Shown here: one piece after another, positions 17,768 to 29,052 of the stretch | How the letters are laid out: every line of letters starts with the position of its first letter | Numbering within the stretch: position 1 is the stretch's first letter | Assembly: GCF_017815515.1 (NCBI RefSeq) | Contig: NZ_CP072611.1 | Span: 2,418,001 to 2,482,000, forward strand | DNA length: 64,000 nucleotides | Direction: 5' to 3' | From: Aureimonas populi | GTDB taxonomy: Bacteria > Pseudomonadota > Alphaproteobacteria > Rhizobiales > Rhizobiaceae | The notes under the pieces: model-generated | What the model was told of the DNA's origin: nothing | The model's input: the letters and a program-made list of their open reading frames with translations, nothing else | Database searches by the model: none | Program-made: the position numbers and the translations under genes

Positions 17768-18394
17768 ATGGTCCAGCGGCTCGACTACCTGAAGGAATCC
17801 CCGTCCCAGACCGCCGGCCCCTACGTCCATATCGGCACCAACCCGAACTGGGTGGAGATCACGGGCGTCTACAGCCAGGATCTCGGCCTGGCCATCGTGG
17901 GGCCGCAGACGAGGGGCGAGCGCGTCATCCTGGAAGGCCATGTCTACGACGGCAACGGCGCGCCGGTGCGCGACGCGCTGGTGGAGATCTGGCAGGCCGA
18001 TGCGCAGGGCCTGTACAATTCGCCGCACGAGACGCGCGGCGAGGCGGACCCGCACTTTGCCGGATGGGCGCGCCAGCCCGTTTCGGCGGACGAGGGGTTC
18101 TACCGGTTCGAGACCATCCGCCCCGGCGCGGCGCCCTATCCCGACGGGCGTCCGCAGGCGCCCCACGTCACCGTCTGGATTGTGGCGCGCGGCATCAATA
18201 TCGGCCTGCACACGCGCCTCTATTTCGGTGACGAGGAGGAGGCGAACGGGGCCGATCCGCTGTTGGGCCGCATCGACGATCCGGCGCGCCGCGGCACCTT
18301 GATCGCCCCGCGCTCGGAGCGCGACGGCCTGCCCGTCTTCACCTTCGACATCCGCCTTCAGGGCGAGGGCGAAACCGTTTTCCTCGATATGTAA
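17768..18394 (+). CDS. pcaG: Protocatechuate 3,4-dioxygenase alpha subunit
   Basis: Partner of PcaH; the alpha chain shares the intradiol dioxygenase fold but lacks the iron ligands and contributes to the substrate pocket. 208 residues starting MVQRLDYLKESPSQTAGPYVHIG, with the duplicated VLEGHVYDGNGAPVRDALVEIWQADAQG segment. The region that is WRPAHIHF in PcaH reads APHVTVWIVARG, consistent with loss of the metal site. Confidence 0.96.
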   Translation: MVQRLDYLKESPSQTAGPYVHIGTNPNWVEITGVYSQDLGLAIVGPQTRGERVILEGHVYDGNGAPVRDALVEIWQADAQGLYNSPHETRGEADPHFAGWARQPVSADEGFYRFETIRPGAAPYPDGRPQAPHVTVWIVARGINIGLHTRLYFGDEEEANGADPLLGRIDDPARRGTLIAPRSERDGLPVFTFDIRLQGEGETVFLDM

Positions 18395-18437
18395 GCCGCT
18401 ACGCTCACCGGCGCACCAAGAGCGAAGGAGAAATCCA

Positions 18438-19172
18438 TTGGACAAGACGATCGCAAGTCTCCGGGACGCGGTGGCGGGCGTCGGGGACGGGGCGACGGTG
18501 ATGATCGGGGGCTTTGGCGGCTCGGGCGCGCCGATCGAGCTGATCCACGCGCTGATCGACCGCTACGTGGCGACCGGCCACCCGAAGGACCTGACCGTGG
18601 TCAACAACAATGCGGGCAACGGCCATGTGGGGCTCGCCGCGCTGATCGGGCAGGGCATGGTGAAGAAGCTCATCTGCTCCTTCCCCCGCTCGGCGGACCC
18701 GCGCGTCTTCACCGATCTGTATCTAGCGGGCGGCATCGAGCTGGAGCTCGTGCCGCAGGGCACGCTGGCCGAGCGGATCAGGGCCGGCGGCGCCGGCATT
18801 CCGGCCTTCTACACCCCCACCTCCTTCGGCACGGATCTGGCGAAGGGCAAGCCGGTGGAGGAGTTCGACGGCCGCCCTTACGTGCGCGAGCGCTGGCTGA
18901 AGGCCGATTTCGCGCTGGTGAAGGCGCTGCGCGGCGACCGGCTGGGCAATTTGATCTACAACAAGGCGGCTCGCAATTTTAATCCGGTCATGTGCATGGC
19001 GGCGGCGGTGACGATCGCGCAGGTTTCGCAGATCGTGGAGCCGGGTGCGATAGACCCCGAGCATGTGGTGACGCCGGGCATCTTCGTGCAGGGCGTGGTG
19101 GAGGTGCCCGACCCCGCGCAGGAGGAGGAGCTGAACCGCGCAGACGCCCATTATCCGGAGGTTTCGCGATGA
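18438..19172 (+). CDS. pcaI: 3-oxoadipate CoA-transferase subunit A
   Basis: Alpha subunit of the succinyl-CoA:3-oxoadipate CoA-transferase. TTG start at 18438 with GAAGGAG upstream gives 244 residues beginning MDKTIASLRDAVAGV. The GGFGGSGAPIELI motif near residue 25 and the NNNAGNG segment are typical. Its stop overlaps the pcaJ start by 4 bases, which suggests co-translation of the two subunits. Confidence 0.94.
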   Translation: MDKTIASLRDAVAGVGDGATVMIGGFGGSGAPIELIHALIDRYVATGHPKDLTVVNNNAGNGHVGLAALIGQGMVKKLICSFPRSADPRVFTDLYLAGGIELELVPQGTLAERIRAGGAGIPAFYTPTSFGTDLAKGKPVEEFDGRPYVRERWLKADFALVKALRGDRLGNLIYNKAARNFNPVMCMAAAVTIAQVSQIVEPGAIDPEHVVTPGIFVQGVVEVPDPAQEEELNRADAHYPEVSR

Positions 19173-19840
19173 CGGACCGACTTTCTTCCGCCCAGATCGC
19201 CTGGCGCGCGGCGCAGGACATCGCGGACGGCGCCTATGTCAATCTCGGCATCGGCCTGCCGGAGATGGTGGCCCGTTTCCAGCCTCCCGGCCGTGAAGCC
19301 ATCTTCCACACCGAGAACGGCATTCTCGGCTTCGGTGGCGCGCCGGCCGCCGGCGAGGAGGATTGGGACCTCATCAATGCCGGCAAGAAGGCTGTCACGC
19401 AAAAGCCCGGCACGGCCTTCTTCCACCACGCCGACAGTTTCGCCATGGTGCGCGGGGGCCATCTCGACGTGGCGATCCTGGGCGCCTACGAGGTGGCCGA
19501 GACGGGCGACCTCGCCAACTGGTCGACCGGGCCGAAGGGCGTTCCGGCGGTGGGCGGGGCGATGGACCTCGTGCATGGCGCAAAGCGCGTCGCGGTGATC
19601 ACCGATCACGTGACGAAGGACGGGCGACCCAAGCTGGTGAAGCGATGCGCGCTGCCGCTGACGGGCGTTTCCTGCGTCACGCGCGTCTACACCAGCCTTG
19701 CGGTGATCGATATCGAGAACGGGCGCTTCGTCCTGCGCGAGAAGCTGCCCGCCCTTTCGGTGGAAGAATTGCAAGCCAGGACCGGGGCCGAGCTCGTGCT
19801 CCCGGACATGATCGGCGACCTGACCGCCCCGGAGCTTTGA
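19169..19840 (+). CDS. pcaJ: 3-oxoadipate CoA-transferase subunit B
   Basis: Beta subunit with the catalytic glutamate in the HTENGILGFGGAP motif (Glu near residue 51). 223 residues. Starts within the pcaI stop. The segments YVNLGIGLPEMVARF and GGAMDLVHGAKRVAVITDHVTKDG are family signatures. Together PcaIJ convert 3-oxoadipate to 3-oxoadipyl-CoA using succinyl-CoA. Confidence 0.95.
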   Translation: MTDRLSSAQIAWRAAQDIADGAYVNLGIGLPEMVARFQPPGREAIFHTENGILGFGGAPAAGEEDWDLINAGKKAVTQKPGTAFFHHADSFAMVRGGHLDVAILGAYEVAETGDLANWSTGPKGVPAVGGAMDLVHGAKRVAVITDHVTKDGRPKLVKRCALPLTGVSCVTRVYTSLAVIDIENGRFVLREKLPALSVEELQARTGAELVLPDMIGDLTAPEL

Positions 19841-19842
19841 AT

Positions 19843-21048
<1,206 letters not shown>

Positions 21049-21052
21049 GCCG

Positions 21053-22096
21053 ATGAGCGGGCCGCTTCTCTCCAGCCTCGCCGGCGATGCGCAGATCGCG
21101 GCGCTCTTCGCACCGGAGGCAGACATCCGCGCGATGCTGGAGGTGGAGGCGGCCCTTGCCGAGGCGCAGGGGGCGTTGGGCATCTTATCGCCGGTGGTGG
21201 CGGCGCGCATCGCGTCCGTCTGCCGGGATATCCGGCCGGATGAAGAAGCCATTCGCCGGGGCCTTGTGCGCGACGGCGTGCCGGTCCCCGAGCTCGTCCG
21301 CCAGCTCCGGGCAGCCATCGATAGCGACCATGCGGACGACGTCCATGTCGGGGCGACCAGCCAGGACATCGTCGATACCGGCTCGATGCTGCGCCTGAAG
21401 GCGGTGTTCGGCCTCCTGAACGAGCGGCTCGTGGTGCTTCTGTCGATCCTCGATCGGCTCGCCGGGCGCCATGGCGCCCAGAGGCTGATGGCGCAGACCC
21501 GGATGCAGGCGGCGCTGCCGTTCACGGTGGCCGCGAAGCTGCGGACATGGCGCGACCCCTTGAGCCGCCATGCGCAACGGCTCGCGGAGGTGCGCGCCGC
21601 CTTGCCGGTCCAACTCGGCGGCCCTGTCGGGGACGGGTCGAGCTTCGGCGGCCACGCTGCCGCCCTTCGCGCCGCCATGGCCGAACGGCTCGGGCTTGCC
21701 GATGGCCTGCCCTGGCAGTCCGCGCGCGAGCCTGTGATGGAGGTAGGGCAGGCGCTGGCGCTCCTCTCCGGCACGATGGGCAAGATCGGGCAGGACATCG
21801 CGCTGATGGCGCAGAACGAAGTGGCCACGCTCAAGCTCTCGGGGGGCGGCGGCTCGTCCGCCATGGCCCATAAGCAGAACCCGGTTTCGGCTGAAGTCCT
21901 GGTGGCGCTGGCGCGTTTCAATGCCGGGCTGCTCGGCACGCTTCACCAGTCCATGGTTCACGAGAACGAGCGTTCGGGCGCCGCCTGGACCCTGGAATGG
22001 ATGGTGCTGCCGCAGATGGCGGAAACCGCCGGCGCCAGCCTGCGCCATGCCGCTGCCCTGCTTGAGGGCGCCTCCTTTCCTGAAATTGCGCAATAG
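21053..22096 (+). CDS. pcaB: 3-carboxy-cis,cis-muconate cycloisomerase
   Basis: Converts 3-carboxy-cis,cis-muconate to gamma-carboxymuconolactone. 347 residues of the fumarase/aspartase superfamily with GATSQDIVDTG and the superfamily signature as GGGGSSAMAHKQNPVSAE. In most relatives the signature has MPHK; here the proline is alanine. It closes the pca operon. Length is in the short range for rhizobial PcaB proteins. Confidence 0.94.
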   Translation: MSGPLLSSLAGDAQIAALFAPEADIRAMLEVEAALAEAQGALGILSPVVAARIASVCRDIRPDEEAIRRGLVRDGVPVPELVRQLRAAIDSDHADDVHVGATSQDIVDTGSMLRLKAVFGLLNERLVVLLSILDRLAGRHGAQRLMAQTRMQAALPFTVAAKLRTWRDPLSRHAQRLAEVRAALPVQLGGPVGDGSSFGGHAAALRAAMAERLGLADGLPWQSAREPVMEVGQALALLSGTMGKIGQDIALMAQNEVATLKLSGGGGSSAMAHKQNPVSAEVLVALARFNAGLLGTLHQSMVHENERSGAAWTLEWMVLPQMAETAGASLRHAAALLEGASFPEIAQ

Positions 22097-22159
22097 TATG
22101 TCTGCCTGATCATAAGGTCGTCGGATCGACAGGCCGTCGCGTGTCGCGTTGAATCAAGC

Positions 22160-22187
22160 TTGACCTCTCTTGTCAGGTTTATATAAC
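22160..22187 (+). promoter_or_regulatory. Promoter of the iron transporter with embedded IRO box
   Basis: TTGACC (22160-22165), a 16-base spacer and TATAAC (22182-22187) make a near-consensus sigma-70 promoter in a locally AT-rich stretch. TGA-N9-TCA (22161-22175), the iron-responsive operator pattern reported for RirA in rhizobia, overlaps the -35. An iron-sulfur repressor bound there would block RNA polymerase when iron is plentiful. rirA is not in the window. Confidence 0.6.
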
Positions 22188-22380
22188 TCCTCCCGAAGCT
22201 GGGAGGGTTGGATAGTTATTCTTGCAAGGTGTATGAGAGGTTCGATCTCGACGTAGATTAGAATGGCTCTATTCTGGAAAGTCTTCCTGCTTGAGGATTT
22301 CCAGCATCCTGCGCCTGCTCCCCTGGCTCCGGCGCCCTGCTTTGCGGGCGTCCGAGAATCGTAGTCAGGAGAATTCGTCG
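22188..22380 (+). other. Long 5' leader of the iron transporter operon
   Basis: If transcription starts about 7 bases after the -10, the leader is near 185 nt. It begins with a 6-bp hairpin CCTCCC (22189-22194)/GGGAGG (22201-22206) that would sit at the extreme 5' end. A small inverted repeat AGAAT (22260-22264)/ATTCT (22271-22275) and a GC hairpin near 22331-22352 follow. A good ribosome site (AGGAG) precedes the ATG at 22381. No known riboswitch was recognised. Confidence 0.35.
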
Positions 22381-23373
22381 ATGAAGAGAGCCCTTCTTTC
22401 AGGTCTGGCCGGCCTTGCGATCCTGGCGCCTACCGGCGCCGCCTTTTCGCAGGAGCTGACGGTCTATTCCGGCCGCGGCGAATCATTCGTCGCCCCGGTG
22501 ATCGAGATGTTCGAAAACGAGACCGGGATCGATGTCGAAGTGCGCTACGGCGGAACCGCCGAGCTTGCAGCGCTTCTCCAGGAGGAGGGCGCGAACTCGC
22601 CCGCGGACGTGTTCTGGGCGCAGGACGGTGGCGCGCTGGGAGCGACGCAGGATCTGTTCGCGGAGATCCCGGCCAGCGTGAGCGAGGACCAGCCCGACCG
22701 CTACAAGAGCGCAGAGGGCCGGTGGATCGGCACGAGCGCCCGTGCCCGCGTGCTGGCCTATTCGCCGGAGCGCGCGCCGGAGGATACGCTTCCCGAGAGC
22801 GTGAAGGACCTGACCGCCGAGGAATGGAGCGACCGTGTCGGCTGGGCGCCCACCAACGGTTCCTTCCAGGCGTTCGTCACGGCGATGCGCGTGCATGAGG
22901 GCGAGGAAGCGGCGAAGGAATGGGTCGATGGCATGGTTGCCAACAACGCCAAGACCTATCGCAACAACGTGGCGCTCGTGCAGGCCATTGCCGATGGCGA
23001 GATCGATGTCGCGCTCACGAACAACTACTATCTGGGCCGCTTCAAGGGCCGGGACTCAAGCTTCCCGGTGGAGCAGACCTTCTTCGCGGAAGGCGATATC
23101 GGCAATCTGATCAATGTCGCCGGCGTCGGCATCCTGGAGACCAGCGACAGCAAGGAGGAGGCGCAGCGCTTCGCCGAATTCCTCCTGACGCCCGCCGTGC
23201 AGCAATATTTCACCTCGGCCGGCAACGAGTATCCGGTGATCGCGGGCGTGATTCCCAACGCCACGCTCGCCAGCGTCTCCACGGTCGAGACCGCCTCGCC
23301 GGAGGTGCCGCTGGACGAGCTGTCCGACCTGGAGGGCACGCTGGAACTCCTGCGGTCGGCCAACCTCCTCTAG
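22381..23373 (+). CDS. fbpA: Ferric iron ABC transporter, periplasmic binding protein
   Basis: Captures Fe3+ in the periplasm for FbpBC. 330 residues with a signal peptide (cleavage after AAFSQ, about residue 24) and the extracellular solute-binding fold. The adjacent iron-ligand tyrosines Tyr216-Tyr217 sit in the motif TNNYYLGRF, and the N-terminal ELTVYSGRGESFVAPVIEMFENETGI is typical of FbpA/FutA/AfuA proteins. It is the first gene of a four-gene set and has its own promoter with an IRO box, fitting induction by iron limitation. Confidence 0.92.
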   Translation: MKRALLSGLAGLAILAPTGAAFSQELTVYSGRGESFVAPVIEMFENETGIDVEVRYGGTAELAALLQEEGANSPADVFWAQDGGALGATQDLFAEIPASVSEDQPDRYKSAEGRWIGTSARARVLAYSPERAPEDTLPESVKDLTAEEWSDRVGWAPTNGSFQAFVTAMRVHEGEEAAKEWVDGMVANNAKTYRNNVALVQAIADGEIDVALTNNYYLGRFKGRDSSFPVEQTFFAEGDIGNLINVAGVGILETSDSKEEAQRFAEFLLTPAVQQYFTSAGNEYPVIAGVIPNATLASVSTVETASPEVPLDELSDLEGTLELLRSANLL

Positions 23374-23390
23374 GGGCCCTGCTGCCGCCG

Positions 23391-24958
23391 ATGTCCCCGA
23401 ACGCGGCCGCGCGGCGGCCCCCGCTTCTCCTGCTCGTCCCGGCGCTGGTCGTCGGGGCGGGCCTTGCGGTTCCGCTCGTCTATCTCGTGGTGCGGGCCTT
23501 CAGTGCGGAGTGGAGCGCGGTTCAGGCGCTCATCTTCCGCCCTTATACGGCGACCCTCCTTCTCAACACGCTGAAGTTGACGGCCGGCGTCCTGGCCACG
23601 ACCACGCTCATCGCCCTGCCGCTCGCCTGGCTGATCGTGCGCAGCGACCTGCGCCACAAGAAGCTCCTGTCGATTCTGGCGGTCATGCCCCTGGCCGTGC
23701 CCGGCTATGTGATGGCCTATGCGCTGATCGGCCTGTCGGGCTATTACGGCTTTCTCAATCACTTCTTCGGCCTCACCGTCCCGCGCCTGCAGGGCTGGGC
23801 GGGTGCGACCGTGGCGCTGTCGCTCTACACGTTTCCCTATGTCTTCCTGAACCTGCGCGCTGCGCTTCTGGGCCTCGATCCCGCGCTGGAGGAAACGGCG
23901 CGAAGCCTTGGCCGCTCGCAGCGCGCCACGTTCTTCGCGGTCACGCTGCCGCATCTGGTGCCCGCGCTTCTCTCCGGCTGGCTGGTGATCGGCCTTTACG
24001 TCCTCGGTGATTTCGGCGTCGTGGCGCTGATGCGCTACGAGGTCTTCTCCTTCGCCATCTACAACCAGTATGCCGGCGCTTTCGATCGCTTCTATGCCGC
24101 TTGGCTCTCGCTGATGCTGATGGCGCTGACGCTCGGCTTCCTCGTCGCCGAGGGGCTGGCGCTGCGCGGGCGGCGCTTCTCGCGCGTCGGCACGGGCGTC
24201 GCGCGCCGCGCCTCGCTCGTGCCCCTCGGGCGCTGGCGTCCGCTCGCCCATGCCTTCCTCGCGCTCGTCTTCGCCGCCTCCCTCGGCCTGCCGCTGATGG
24301 TCATCCTGTTCTGGTTCGGCTTCGGCGCGGTGGAGGTGGACTGGGCGCTGCTGCGGGCAACGGCGCTGCGCACGGCCGGCGCGGCGCTGCCGGGGGCGGT
24401 GCTGGCCGCGCTGCTGGCGCTGCCGCTCGTCGTCCTGACGGTGCGCTATCCCTCCCGCACCTCCTGGGCCATCGAGCGGCTGGCCTATTTCGGCTACGCC
24501 GTGCCGCCGCTGGCCTTCGCGCTGGCCATGGTGTTCTTCGCGCTCGGCCTTGCTCCCTTCCTCTACCAGACGCTGCCGCTGCTCGTGGCCTCCTACGCGC
24601 TCAGCTTCGTGGCTCTCGCCATGGGCCCGGTGCGCAGCGCGCTTTTGCAAATGGGCGGGCGGGTGGAGGAGGCCGCGCGCGTCCTCGGCCGTGGCCCCGC
24701 CAGCGCCTTCGCCTCGGTTACGCTGCCGCTCCTGTCGCGCAGCCTCGTGGCGGGCGGGATGCTGGTCTTCATTCTCATCGTGAAGGAACTGCCGATCACC
24801 TTCCTTCTGGCCCCGACCGGCTATACGACGCTCTCCATGAACGTCTTTGCCCGCACCTCCGAGGGGATGCTTCTCGAAGCCGCCCCTTACGCGCTCGTCA
24901 CCATCCTGTTCTCCAGCCTCTTCGTGGGCCTGATCCTGCGGTATGAGGGAGGGCGTTC

Positions 24959-24962
<4 letters not shown>
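23391..24962 (+). CDS. fbpB: Ferric iron ABC transporter, permease
   Basis: Inner-membrane permease of 523 residues made of two fused BPD_transp_1 modules of about six membrane segments each (roughly 15-265 and 290-515). EAA-type loops are visible in both halves: ALEETARSLGRSQRATFFAVTLPHL and RVEEAARVLGRGPASAFASVTLPLL. The ATG at 23391 is 17 bases after fbpA. The stop overlaps the fbpC start by 4 bases. Confidence 0.93.
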
Positions 24963-25984
<1,022 letters not shown>

Positions 25985-25989
25985 GACGG

Positions 25990-26865
25990 ATGGACAGGCA
26001 GCGGCTTCTCGTCGGGGTGGATGGCGGCGGCACCCACTGCCGGGCGCGGGTGGCGACGGCCGACGGCCTCGTCTTCGGCGAGGCGCGGGGCGGCAGCGCC
26101 AACATCTTCTCCGACCCCGGCGGAGCGGCGCTCGTCGTGCGCCGGACCGTCGAGGACGCCCTGGCTGCGGCTGGCCTCGATGCGACCGCCTTGGCGCGCT
26201 GCCATGCCGGGCTCGGCCTTGCCGGGGCCAATGTGCCGGATGCGGCGCGTGCCTTCGCGGCCGAGCCGCTGCCCTTCGCGTCCTATCGCCTGGCGAGCGA
26301 CGCCGTGATCGCCTGCCTCGGCGCCCATGGCGGGGCCGATGGCGGCATCGCCATCTTCGGCACGGGAACGGCCTATGTGGCTCGCCGGCAAGGGAGCCAT
26401 ACGGTCTTCGGCGGCTGGGGGCTGGCCGTCTCTGATCGCGGCTCGGGTGCGGATATCGGGCGCGCGGCCCTTGCCGCCGCGCTCGACGCCCATGACGGGC
26501 TCGGCGAGCGCAGCGCGTTGACGGACGAGGTGATGGGCGGGTTCGACAACGATCCGGCTCATCTCGCGATCTTCGCCGGAAAGGCGCGGCCGGGCGATTT
26601 CGGCCGTTTCGCTCCGTTGGTCTGGGATCGGCTGGATGCGGGGGACGCGGTGGCCGAGGCCATCGTCGCGCGGGCGCTGGCGGCGGTCGAGCCCGCCCTT
26701 CGCCGGCTGCTGGCGCTCGGCGTGCCGGCCATCTCGCTGCTCGGCGGCATGGCGGGGCGTTACGCGCCGCTGCTGCCGGGGGACATCATTTCGTGCCTCG
26801 CTTCCCCGCTGGGCGACGGGCTGGACGGGGCGCTGGTTCTCGCCGCCGAGACGCTGCCTCAATAG
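25990..26865 (+). CDS. BadF/BadG/BcrA/BcrD ATPase family protein (N-acetylglucosamine/glucosamine kinase-like)
   Basis: 291-residue member of the ASKHA-fold BadF/BcrA family. Phosphate-binding motifs are visible: VGVDGGGTHCRARV at the N-terminus, GLAGANVPDA, and IAIFGTGTAYVAR. Iron-sulfur cysteines of benzoyl-CoA reductase activators are absent, so a sugar kinase such as glucosamine kinase is more likely. It begins 5 bases after fbpC, so it is probably co-transcribed with the iron transporter. Its 3' end overlaps the convergent glycosyltransferase gene by 7 bases. Confidence 0.8.
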   Translation: MDRQRLLVGVDGGGTHCRARVATADGLVFGEARGGSANIFSDPGGAALVVRRTVEDALAAAGLDATALARCHAGLGLAGANVPDAARAFAAEPLPFASYRLASDAVIACLGAHGGADGGIAIFGTGTAYVARRQGSHTVFGGWGLAVSDRGSGADIGRAALAAALDAHDGLGERSALTDEVMGGFDNDPAHLAIFAGKARPGDFGRFAPLVWDRLDAGDAVAEAIVARALAAVEPALRRLLALGVPAISLLGGMAGRYAPLLPGDIISCLASPLGDGLDGALVLAAETLPQ

Positions 26866-28400
26866 GCGCTGGAGGAGCGCAGGAGCGTGAAGGGCGTGAT
26901 GGCGAGGATATAGAGGTCGAACAGGACCGACCAGTTCTCGATGTAATGCAGATCGTGCTCGAAGCGCTTGGTGAGCTTGGCGGGGTCGTCGATCTCCCCG
27001 CGCCATCCCTTCACCTGCGCCCAGCCCGTGATCCCCGGCTTGACCTTGTGGCGGCCGAAATAGCCTTCCACGATCTCGACGAAGGCCTGGTTCATGCTGG
27101 ACTTGGCGTAGACCGCGTGCGGCCGAGGCCCCACCAGCGACAATTCGCCCGTGATGACGTTGAAGAGTTGCGGCAGCTCGTCGATGGAGGTTTTGCGGAT
27201 GAAGCGCCCGACGCGCGTCACGCGCGGGTCGCTCCTGGTCACGATCCGGCTGGCCGTGGGGTCCGCCATCTCGTGGCGAAGCGAGCGGAACTTGATGATG
27301 TCGATCACCTGATTGTTGAAGCCATGCCGCTTCTGCCGGAAGAAGACCGGACCGGGGCTGTCGAGCTTCACCAGAAGCGCCGTCACGAGCATCAGCGGCG
27401 AGAGGACGACGAGGGCGAGACTGGCGAAGGCCAGGTCGAAGGCGCGTTTGGCGATCCAGTCCCAGTCGGCCAGCGGCCGGTCCAGAACGTCGATGAACGG
27501 CACCTGCCCGACATAGGAATAGGTGCGCGGCCGAAAACGCAGGTCGGAGGACTGGGCGGAAAGGCGGATGTCGAGCGGCAGCACCCACAAATCCTTGAGC
27601 AGGGTCTGGATGCGCTTTTCCGCCGTCATCGGCAGTGTCACGATCAGCATGTCGATGCGCGCGATGCGGGCGAACTGGACCAGCTCGCGCACGCTGCCGA
27701 GCTTGGGGTAGCCCGCCACCAGTGGCGGCGAGCGGCGGTCGTCCCGGTCGTCGAAGATGCCGCAGATGCGGATGTCGCTGTCGCGCTGGCGTTCCAGGTT
27801 GCGGATCAGCGTCTCGGCCGCGCCCCCGCCGCCGACCAGCACGGCGCGGCGCTCCATCACTCCGTTGCGCGCCCAATGGCGCAGGCGCGCGCTCAAGGCC
27901 ACGCGGGCAAGAAAGAGGGTGCAGAAGCCGAGCGCCGACCACAGGAGCAGCCAGACGCGGGAATAGTCGTCCTGCATCCGTACGAAGAACACCGCCAGCG
28001 CGACGATGGCCGCGCCGCCGGCGATGCCGCAGGCGAGCGCCGCCGTCTGCCGAAGCCGCCCGCGCAGCTCGGAAAGGCGATAGCCGCCGCATGCCCAGAT
28101 GACGAGGACCGAGGCGAGCGCTGCGACGAAGCTGGAAAACAGGTATTGCGGAAGGAAGAGCCAGCTATGCCCGACATAAAGCGCGTAGGCGAGCATGCCC
28201 ATGGCGAAGAGAGTGCAGAACTCGAACAGGCGCAGAAGGCCCGTCAACATGCGCGGGGAAAGGACACGGCGCGAGAATTGCCCGGCGGCCCGAAGGGCGG
28301 CGGGGTTCAGTTCCGGGTCCGGCGTGCCGCCCGGCACGACGGTCAGGACCGGCGCGAGATTGCCGTCCTTCTTCTCGCCGGATGCTGTCGTCCTCCGCAT
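26859..28400 (-). CDS. Undecaprenyl-phosphate glucose-type phosphotransferase (exopolysaccharide initiation)
   Basis: Transfers a sugar-1-phosphate to undecaprenyl phosphate to start a polysaccharide repeat unit. 513 residues: four N-terminal membrane helices (about 55-165), a Rossmann-like CoA-binding domain (RRAVLVGGGGAAETLIRNLE, about 185-300), and the C-terminal bacterial sugar transferase domain with KRAFDLAFASLALVVLSPLM, FFRQKRHGFNNQVIDIIKFRSLR and RKTSIDELPQLFNVITGELSLVGPRPHA. It resembles WcaJ/ExoY-type enzymes; the sugar (glucose or galactose) cannot be told. The Wza-like gene lies directly upstream on the same strand. Confidence 0.9.
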   Translation of the reverse strand: MRRTTASGEKKDGNLAPVLTVVPGGTPDPELNPAALRAAGQFSRRVLSPRMLTGLLRLFEFCTLFAMGMLAYALYVGHSWLFLPQYLFSSFVAALASVLVIWACGGYRLSELRGRLRQTAALACGIAGGAAIVALAVFFVRMQDDYSRVWLLLWSALGFCTLFLARVALSARLRHWARNGVMERRAVLVGGGGAAETLIRNLERQRDSDIRICGIFDDRDDRRSPPLVAGYPKLGSVRELVQFARIARIDMLIVTLPMTAEKRIQTLLKDLWVLPLDIRLSAQSSDLRFRPRTYSYVGQVPFIDVLDRPLADWDWIAKRAFDLAFASLALVVLSPLMLVTALLVKLDSPGPVFFRQKRHGFNNQVIDIIKFRSLRHEMADPTASRIVTRSDPRVTRVGRFIRKTSIDELPQLFNVITGELSLVGPRPHAVYAKSSMNQAFVEIVEGYFGRHKVKPGITGWAQVKGWRGEIDDPAKLTKRFEHDLHYIENWSVLFDLYILAITPFTLLRSSSAY

Positions 28401-28494
28401 GGGCTCGTCCGATATACCTGACGCGATGCCATCGCGGGAACGCTAGTGGCCGAAGGTTGCGTTTCCTTTTAGACGAGAGGGCGCGTCCGCTCAA

Positions 28495-29052
28495 TCAGAA
28501 CAGGCGCTCGCGCACATACAGCGTGTCGCCGGGCACGATGGGGTCCGATACGAGCACGCGCCCCGTCATCACCTGCCCCTGCACCTGCCGGGTGATGTCC
28601 ACGCTCTGCTGGTTGGCGCGTGGGGTGAAGCCGCCGGCCACCGCGATGGCGTTCTGCACCGTCATGCCCGGCACGTAGGAATACTGGCCGCCGGTCTGCA
28701 CCTCGCCCATGATGAAGAAGGGCCGATACTGGTCGACCTCCACCGCCACATTCGGGTCGCGCAGGAAGCCGTCGGAGAGGCGCGAGGCCAGAACCGACTG
28801 GATCTCCCCCGTGGTCTTGCCGCGCGCGGGAACCTGCCCCACCAGCGGCAGGGCGAGGAAGCCGGCCTGATCGACCGCATAGGTGTTGGTCAGGCTCTCC
28901 TGCTCGAACACAGTGACGCGCACGCGATCTCCGGAATCGAGATGGTACGGGCCGTTCAGCTCCTCATGGAAGGCGGGGGGAACGGGCTGGTAGCTCGCGC
29001 AGGCAGGCAGGGCGGCCAGAGCGAGGCCGAGCGCGAAGATCCGCGTCCGCAT
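28495..29052 (-). CDS. Polysaccharide export lipoprotein, Wza/BexD type
   Basis: Outer-membrane polysaccharide export protein of the shorter type, 185 residues. The ATG at 29052 has GGAG 9 bases upstream and places a signal peptide with lipobox LPAC at residues 14-17. The Poly_export domain follows (YHLDSGDRVRVTVFEQESLTNTYAVDQAGFLALPLVGQVPARG), then a SLBB-like beta domain (FFIMGEVQTGGQYSYVPGMTVQNAIAVAGGFTPRA). The C-terminal membrane helix of full-length Wza is absent, as in rhizobial ExoF-like short forms. Confidence 0.88.
   Translation of the reverse strand: MRTRIFALGLALAALPACASYQPVPPAFHEELNGPYHLDSGDRVRVTVFEQESLTNTYAVDQAGFLALPLVGQVPARGKTTGEIQSVLASRLSDGFLRDPNVAVEVDQYRPFFIMGEVQTGGQYSYVPGMTVQNAIAVAGGFTPRANQQSVDITRQVQGQVMTGRVLVSDPIVPGDTLYVRERLF

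Noticed and set aside
22258..22278. Irr-type iron control element around AGAAT...ATTCT.
   Set aside because: Arms are only 5 bp, the spacing differs from the reported motif, and the site lies downstream of the predicted transcription start.
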